From Acanthaster planci (Eukaryota; Echinodermata; Asteroidea; Valvatida; Acanthasteridae), in the NCBI RefSeq assembly GCF_001949145.1, contig NW_019091441.1:208956-220896 (forward strand): a DNA stretch of 11,941 bases, given 5' to 3'. The notes under the pieces are model-generated. The model saw nothing but the letters and a program-made list of their open reading frames with translations. It did not search any database and was not told the DNA's origin. This document shows positions 8,389 through 11,941 of the stretch, piece by piece (positions within the stretch are counted from its first letter, which is position 1; each line of letters starts with the position of its first letter). The translations under genes were made by a program, and so were the position numbers.

Positions 8389-8859
8389 CACTGAGATACT
8401 GAGCATCCAAATTGACAGGACTAATCGCACACGTTAAACTGCAGCTAGCTACAGGTCCCTAAATAATACGGATGAAGACCATTCCAAAGGAAAGCTACCT
8501 TTAATTTCCCCTGAATGGCCTCTCAGAAAATGAAATGACAGTTATCGTAATGGGCTTGAATGTGATTAATGGTGCATCTCAGTTAAATCTGACTGTATAG
8601 GCCTATCGATCATTCCTCAACCTGGCCTGTGGTCAGCCGTTTATGAGGCACAACGTAGTACATGATGTAGATGTTATCAGAAGGAAAGGACATTTCGATC
8701 CAAATATACTGCAGTTATAGATAACAATGCCACTCGTTTTCCATCTGCCAGTGTGCTACCTGTATTTTTGGCTTAAAATGTATTTCTTCAACTCAAACTG
8801 GTTATTGTAATAGGTATATTGATAATTGGATTCTTTGGTAACATTTTTTAATATGCCAG
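8389..8859. other. Non-coding spacer
   Basis: No recognisable gene, RNA or transposon end. TATAGGCCTATCG near 8596 is another TAGGCCTA-type word. Confidence 0.4.
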
Positions 8860-8877
8860 GCAAGATATGGGACGGAG
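8860..8877 (+). repeat. Left terminal inverted repeat
   Basis: Eighteen bases that are perfectly complementary to 9012-9029. Confidence 0.85.
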
Positions 8878-9011
8878 GGGTACCCCCCTTACCTGTCCAA
8901 TCCCTATGCACACTCTAGACTATTGTTACCTAACACATCCCTCTAGAAGTCTGTAAAGAATTCCTGAGATTCCGATCATACAATGACCAACGCAAAGGCG
9001 GGGGGGGTTCT

Positions 9012-9029
9012 CTCCGTCCCATATCTTGC
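9012..9029 (-). repeat. Right terminal inverted repeat
   Basis: Eighteen bases that are perfectly complementary to 8860-8877. Confidence 0.85.
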
Positions 9030-9145
9030 TTCAAATGGATTTTAAGCTGTGTCGCTGTGTACAAATTGAGGTCGTTGTGCCAAGTACCTAACTAATCTTC
9101 TTGATCGCTTCATTATCAGTTGCAAACTTCGCAGTATGTTAAGCC

Positions 9146-9670
9146 TGGTTTCCATTTGGTCGTAACGAACGCCGACGATACGCAAGAAGTAAAGACGCAG
9201 GCAGTTGTGGAAGAGACGCTGTGTGACGTGTCATTCCACCAAAATATTAAAGAAATTGGCTTCCGAAACTCGGAAATCTTTTGCTTAGAATGCCCCTTAG
9301 GTGGCAATAACACCTCTTGAAGCCAAAGTGGTACCCCAGTTTGATGTAGTATGGTGTTTATGATCGATTGGGGCTGTGTATGTTAGTAATAAGGGGGAAA
9401 TGAACAAAATGAGTGGTACTGGGCAAAAAGAACATCGTTGTACCCCGTCATGCCAACGTACGTGCTTGAACATGCATAGGTCGCTCAGCCACTCGACGCA
9501 GACAACCGGTAAAGTTGGACCGGGCTCGACTTTGTTACCCGTCTTGAGCTAGTTTGCATATGTCTGCTAATTGACGACACTTCCATTTGATGTGTTTCCA
9601 ATATGCCTTCGTTGCAATTTGCCTCTTGATTGGGTCGCTCGCTTCGTTTCTTTCGTCGATATGGAAACCA
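9146..9670. mobile_element. Possible degenerate inverted-repeat transposon
   Basis: TGGTTTCCAT (9146-9155) recurs inverted as ATGGAAACCA (9661-9670). Inward of both lie CpG-rich stretches with similar words, such as TCGTAACGAACGCCGAC on the left and, on the reverse strand at right, CGACGAAAGAAACGAAGCGAGCGAC. The ten-base match is perfect; the rest needs gaps. The distance, about 525 bases, fits a short non-autonomous DNA transposon. Overlapping open frames at 9116-9320 run on both strands without recognisable motifs. The boundaries and the element itself are tentative. Confidence 0.3.
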
Positions 9671-9996
9671 AGTTTCATGGCGCTAGCTTCATTGCAGGAA
9701 ACGCATTCAGCACTTGGGGTCTCGTCTTTAAAATCTTCACTGCCCTTGATGTTCTCTTTACTTCATCTTCCATCTGGAAATGGATAGCTATCTCCAACAC
9801 TAAAGCTATCTGGTAATCTACAAGAACCCCGTCTTTAACCACTAAAGCCAATGCCGTTGCTTGGACTGCATCCGCAGTCATAGCAACCCCTGGTGTGTTT
9901 CTCATTGATGAGGCCAGCGACGTGGATTATATGAAACTTTGCCGGAGAATGACATGGGATCTAGAGGCAACATATCAGCACATGGAAAATGAGTGA
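9571..9996 (+). pseudogene. Decayed-looking open frame, unrecognised
   Basis: One + strand frame runs 142 sense-or-stop codons with a single internal TAA (9814-9816) before TGA at 9994-9996. An antisense frame is also open over 9675-9905. At this base composition several stops would be expected by chance, so the stretch may be a relic of a coding region, perhaps from a transposon. The + strand product has a hydrophobic N-terminal half and a charged C-terminal end; the antisense product begins with an Ala/Val/Leu-rich segment followed by charged residues. I recognise neither. Its left part overlaps the tentative inverted-repeat element ending at 9670. It could still be chance. Confidence 0.25.
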
Positions 9997-10051
9997 TGCT
10001 GAATATGATGGTATTATTCCTGACGACGAAGTTGAATGCATCCATGGAATA

Positions 10052-10074
10052 GGGGGGGGGGCTTGTTTTTTTTT
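10052..10074 (+). repeat. G10 and T9 homopolymer tracts
   Basis: Ten G (10052-10061), then CTTG, then nine T (10066-10074). These are simple repeats with no visible role. Confidence 0.7.
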
Positions 10075-11755
10075 ATTCATTGTGCTTGCATGGTCGCTCT
10101 ATGTGCTGTTATCTCCAAATTTTCTTGGCAAACAGCTGTCAGGAACACCATGAGGGGAGGACAAGTGACGACACCGTATAATGCTACCCAGGAATAATCA
10201 GTCAGAAATTTTCTAAAGGACCTGAAAATTATTGTAAAAAGAGTGTAAAATGCTCTGCTTACATTCTGTCATTTATAAAATAAACACTCTATATGCCTAT
10301 CTACATATCACAATATTTAAAAAAAAAAATTTATAAAAGATCCCATTAAACTATCAGAGAACAAGTTCTGAACACCCCAGTTCTCACAATTTACCGTCTG
10401 TTTAAATTAAAAGATATTATTTTCTCTTTGATCTGTGTAGTCACCACCATAAACCTAGTGTTGTGCATGTAGTTCATTTTATTAAGCAGTTATGCAGTAG
10501 GCTTAGGCCTAGGTGACACATTCTATGTTAAAAAAAATTTAAAAATACTAAAGGGAAAAGATGGGCCAAGCCTTAAAAATGTCCACCAATTTATTGGATC
10601 ACAAACAATTTTGAACAGTTTCTATAATGCAAAACTGTTGAGCTGACACATAGGTGTTACATTTACACTAGGATTTTTACTTTTACATTATAAACTTTTA
10701 AGAGTAAATTATTAGGAATTCCACAATCTGAGTTCAGAGCACGTGGGCCCAATTTCAAAAGAAAAAACTAGCCAGCTGGTCACTTTACATGTCTTTAAAA
10801 AACTAAACAACTTTTACACAGTTTGGTCTTGTTCCTACTGTCAAACCACACCAACTTTTGTTCTCGATTGTCCTATGAGCCTGGACCAAGAGAGGGCGCA
10901 CTTTTCTCGGCAAAGGCGACTCTAGGGGTGCGGTCCATTAAATCAAGTGAGAACTTCTGGCAAGCTCATTTGCATTAAAAGTGCCCCCACAGTATCTTTT
11001 GAAAAAGGAGACTGTATGGCCCACAAAATGGTGAGATTGTGTAAATATTTGCCAGGATCAACTCCCTGGGTCTTTGGGCTTTCATCTGAGGTTCGTGCAA
11101 GCAAACTTCGGAAAAATCACTTTACGAGGGGTAATTTTGTTTTGTGGGAATAACTCAAAATGTCATCGGTTAACCCACAGAAAATTGAAAAGAAAGTAAA
11201 AGATAAGGGACCATAAAATAATTTAACGTGTTAGATATCTCAGGGATGTTGGTACACACGTTATTGGACCCCGAACAAGACCGATTTTACACTGTTTTTA
11301 ATGGGCCTTGAATTAGCGGAGTTCAGGCGGCTTGTTCTCTTTTGTTCACGAACAGCTCGATTTGTTGTTTGTGGGTCGGCCGCTCGAAAGCCAGGAACGT
11401 ACAACCGGTTATTACAGCTGGTGGTTATTTGTGGAAAGCAACATACAACATGGCAGCGTCCTTGTGCATTCTTCGAGAGTTAATGTCGGATAACTGGGCT
11501 AACTTCTTTAATTTCCATTTACAAAATTCATTTTTGTCATGGAAAATTATTAATGTTCACTTTGCAAAACATATTGTTTAAAAATCAAATCTCACGAGTT
11601 TTTCCCAGTGTTCGCGTAAAATCCTGACGAGGTGAGGGTGTGTGATCCTGTTCTGAGAACAATGTTCTTAGGTCGTGTTCCCCCCGTTCGAGAGCGAGAA
11701 TACGTAATCCGTGTCAAGACCAGGCCGCCCGCGGTATCTACCTCGGGCAGAAACA
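10075..11755. other. Non-coding spacer
   Basis: About 1.7 kb without a recognisable gene. It contains an A9 run near 10320-10329, an AATAAA at 10279, TAGGCTTAGGCCTAGG near 10498, and GTGGGCCCAATTTCA near 10743, which resembles the end of a dispersed repeat but has no inverted partner here. Open frames at 10743-10925, 10947-11153 and 11301-11581 show no known motif. Confidence 0.4.
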
Positions 11756-11805
11756 CCCCCCCCCATCAGCGAACAAGGTGAAAGGCCTATTCATTACGTG
11801 GTGTA

Positions 11806-11858
11806 GGCTTAGGCCTACGCTACCATTGGCTTAGGCTTACACTACCATTGGCTTATAC
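11806..11858 (+). repeat. 22-base minisatellite (about 2.4 copies)
   Basis: Two full units, 11806-11827 and 11828-11849, read GGCTTAGGC(C/T)TAC(G/A)CTACCATT and differ at two positions. A partial third unit (GGCTTA) begins at 11850 or one base earlier. The preceding bases GTGTA resemble the end of a further unit. TAGGCCTA-type words like that in unit 1 occur elsewhere in the window. Confidence 0.75.
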
Positions 11859-11863
11859 AAAAA

Positions 11864-11921
11864 ATATACCAGGCGCGAAATGGGACAGAGGGATACCCCC
11901 CTCAACAATTCCAATTCTAGA
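11864..11921 (+). mobile_element. Diverged partial copy of the 8860-9029 MITE
   Basis: ATATACCAGGCGCGAAATGGGACAGAGGGATACCCCCCT aligns with the left end of the earlier element (ATATGCCAGGCAAGATATGGGACGGAGGGGTACCCCCCT) with about six differences; similarity then weakens to TCCAAT and TCTAGA-like words. Only the left part is present: the sequence switches at 11922-11924 into the start of the foldback repeat. This looks like a MITE copy broken by a later foldback insertion. The right part lies beyond the window, if it exists. Confidence 0.65.
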
Positions 11922-11923
11922 TA

Positions 11924-11941
11924 ACAGGTTTTGCCCTTACC
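11924..11941 (+). mobile_element. Start of a second foldback element (truncated by window)
   Basis: The last 18 bases, ACAGGTTTTGCCCTTACC, equal the terminal sequence of the element at 5228-5525: exact to its right arm, one mismatch to its left arm. TA precedes it (11922-11923), as at the first copy. The rest of the element is outside the window. Confidence 0.75.

Larger units (their letters stand above)
8860..9029. mobile_element. Miniature inverted-repeat element (MITE-like)
   Basis: A 170-base element has perfect 18-base terminal inverted repeats: GCAAGATATGGGACGGAG at 8860-8877 and its reverse complement at 9012-9029. Pairing continues imperfectly inward through C-rich and G-rich segments (CCCCCCTT on the left, AAGGCGGGGGGG on the right), and GGGGTACCCC (8877-8886) is a small palindrome inside the left end. 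No clear target-site duplication flanks it and it encodes nothing. A diverged copy of the left half lies at 11864-11921, and that copy shares ATATNCCAGGC just outside the perfect repeat, so the true left end may be some bases further out, near 8851. Confidence 0.7.

Noticed and set aside
10240-10290. AGAGTGT...ACACTCT inverted repeat near an AATAAA
   Set aside because: Only seven paired bases with a long loop; likely chance.
10743-11310. Possible long inverted repeat sharing GGTCTTGTTC (about 10825 and, inverted, about 11273)
   Set aside because: Only about ten bases match convincingly and the flanks do not align.
1-11941. Bacterial operons, CRISPR array or phage genes
   Set aside because: No long coding frames or spaced direct repeats; splice signals and the repeat types indicate animal nuclear DNA.

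Overview
The window looks like nuclear DNA from an animal, probably a marine invertebrate and possibly an echinoderm or other non-vertebrate deuterostome. It is AT-rich and almost entirely non-coding. Its one recognisable coding piece is a short spliced exon, it carries small inverted-repeat transposons and a tRNA-derived repeat, and TAGGCCTA-type words recur. The species assignment is a low-confidence inference. There are no bacterial-style operons, no long reading frames and no CRISPR array.

Region 1 (1 to about 4800) is the 3' end of a + strand gene. A good splice acceptor at 597-598 opens a 111-base terminal coding exon (599-709, stop 710-712) that encodes a complete villin headpiece core ending in ALLF. 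The best family guess is an actin-binding LIM protein (ABLIM/UNC-115) or dematin-like protein; villin, advillin and supervillin cannot be excluded. The rest of the gene lies upstream of the window. The next 4 kb is CpG-poor, AT-rich and without visible repeats, consistent with a long 3' UTR or gene-body sequence; several AATAAA signals occur, the first at 762.

Region 2 (about 4800 to the end) is more CpG-rich and repeat-laden, as expected for intergenic DNA. Its most striking element is a 298-base foldback transposon (5228-5525). It has arms of about 95 bases at roughly 91% identity and a TA at each edge. At its centre is a threonine-tRNA-like sequence with a near-perfect B box, a CTAGTAA anticodon loop and a T6 run downstream. 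The same terminal sequence, again next to TA, begins at 11924 and runs off the window, so this is a dispersed family. A second small element (8860-9029) has perfect 18-base terminal inverted repeats; a diverged partial copy (11864-11921) is interrupted by the second foldback copy, giving a nested insertion. Other structures are a 20-base-arm hairpin at 8343-8388, several long G or C tracts with quadruplex or foldback potential, a 22-base minisatellite at 11806, a CpG-dense block at 7861-8190, and a decayed-looking open stretch at 9571-9996.

No set of genes works together here. The window is the end of one cytoskeletal gene followed by transposon-rich spacer. Most open frames of 60-117 codons look like chance or repeat-derived frames and are not annotated as genes.
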